This document shows positions 14,328 to 14,346 of a stretch of 14,346 nt of DNA, piece after piece. The notes beneath the pieces were generated by a model. It was given only the letters and a program-made list of their open reading frames with translations, was not told the DNA's origin and did not search any database. The stretch covers positions 1 to 14,346 of the forward strand of contig JAACFD010000022.1 of the NCBI GenBank assembly GCA_009937555.1, given 5' to 3'. A program made the translations under genes and the position numbers. The stretch's first letter is position 1. The number at the start of each line of letters is the position of its first letter. This DNA comes from Chlamydiales bacterium. Its GTDB lineage: Bacteria > Chlamydiota > Chlamydiia > Chlamydiales > JAACFD01.

Positions 14328-14346
14328 AGTTTTTTTCCTAAAAACT

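Overview
The window looks like a piece of an AT-rich genome from the phylum Chlamydiota, most likely an environmental (amoeba- or protist-associated) Chlamydia-like organism rather than a pathogenic Chlamydia. The best clue is ispG at 2498-4465. It encodes the long form of the enzyme, with an extra domain of about 240 residues between the TIM barrel and the iron-sulfur domain, and its motifs read very much like chlamydial GcpE. Histidine degradation is not part of the metabolism of the human-pathogenic Chlamydia, which supports an environmental lineage. The assignment rests on recalled family sequences; no search was run.

Layout. (1) 1-1190, plus: the 3' part of rarA, cut by the window edge. 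(2) 1187-4465, minus: a housekeeping operon ispG - rlmB-like rRNA methyltransferase - Nudix hydrolase, with a 19-bp gap and then an ATGA overlap. (3) 4684-9131, plus: hutU, hutH and hutI, the first three steps of histidine catabolism. (4) 9128-11889: two unrecognised genes, one on each strand, separated by a 290-bp divergent AT-rich region. (5) 11948-12829, plus: hutG, the last Hut step. (6) 12816-13238, minus: a small four-helix membrane protein. (7) 13319-14327, minus: two overlapping genes, a small single-helix membrane protein and an acidic, coiled-coil protein with ubiquitin/p97-like sequence motifs.

Together HutH, HutU, HutI and HutG would convert histidine through urocanate, imidazolonepropionate and formiminoglutamate to glutamate, ammonia and formamide. 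All four enzymes keep the catalytic motifs I could check. No Hut regulator or histidine transporter lies in the window. Genes are tightly packed: three convergent pairs (rarA/Nudix, hutI/254-aa gene, hutG/membrane gene) overlap at their stop codons.

The most unusual part is the last kilobase. The 243-aa protein has two acidic motifs resembling ubiquitin-interacting motifs, a linker resembling that of eukaryotic UBX proteins (an EQDREYEA block), and an NFPR tetrapeptide like the p97-binding loop of UBX domains. A run of six G's lies where it overlaps the upstream membrane-anchor gene, and losing one G would fuse the two reading frames. Just downstream, a terminator-like hairpin with a T7 tract abuts the start codon of the small membrane protein and buries its ribosome binding site. 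No rRNA, tRNA, CRISPR array or insertion sequence was seen.
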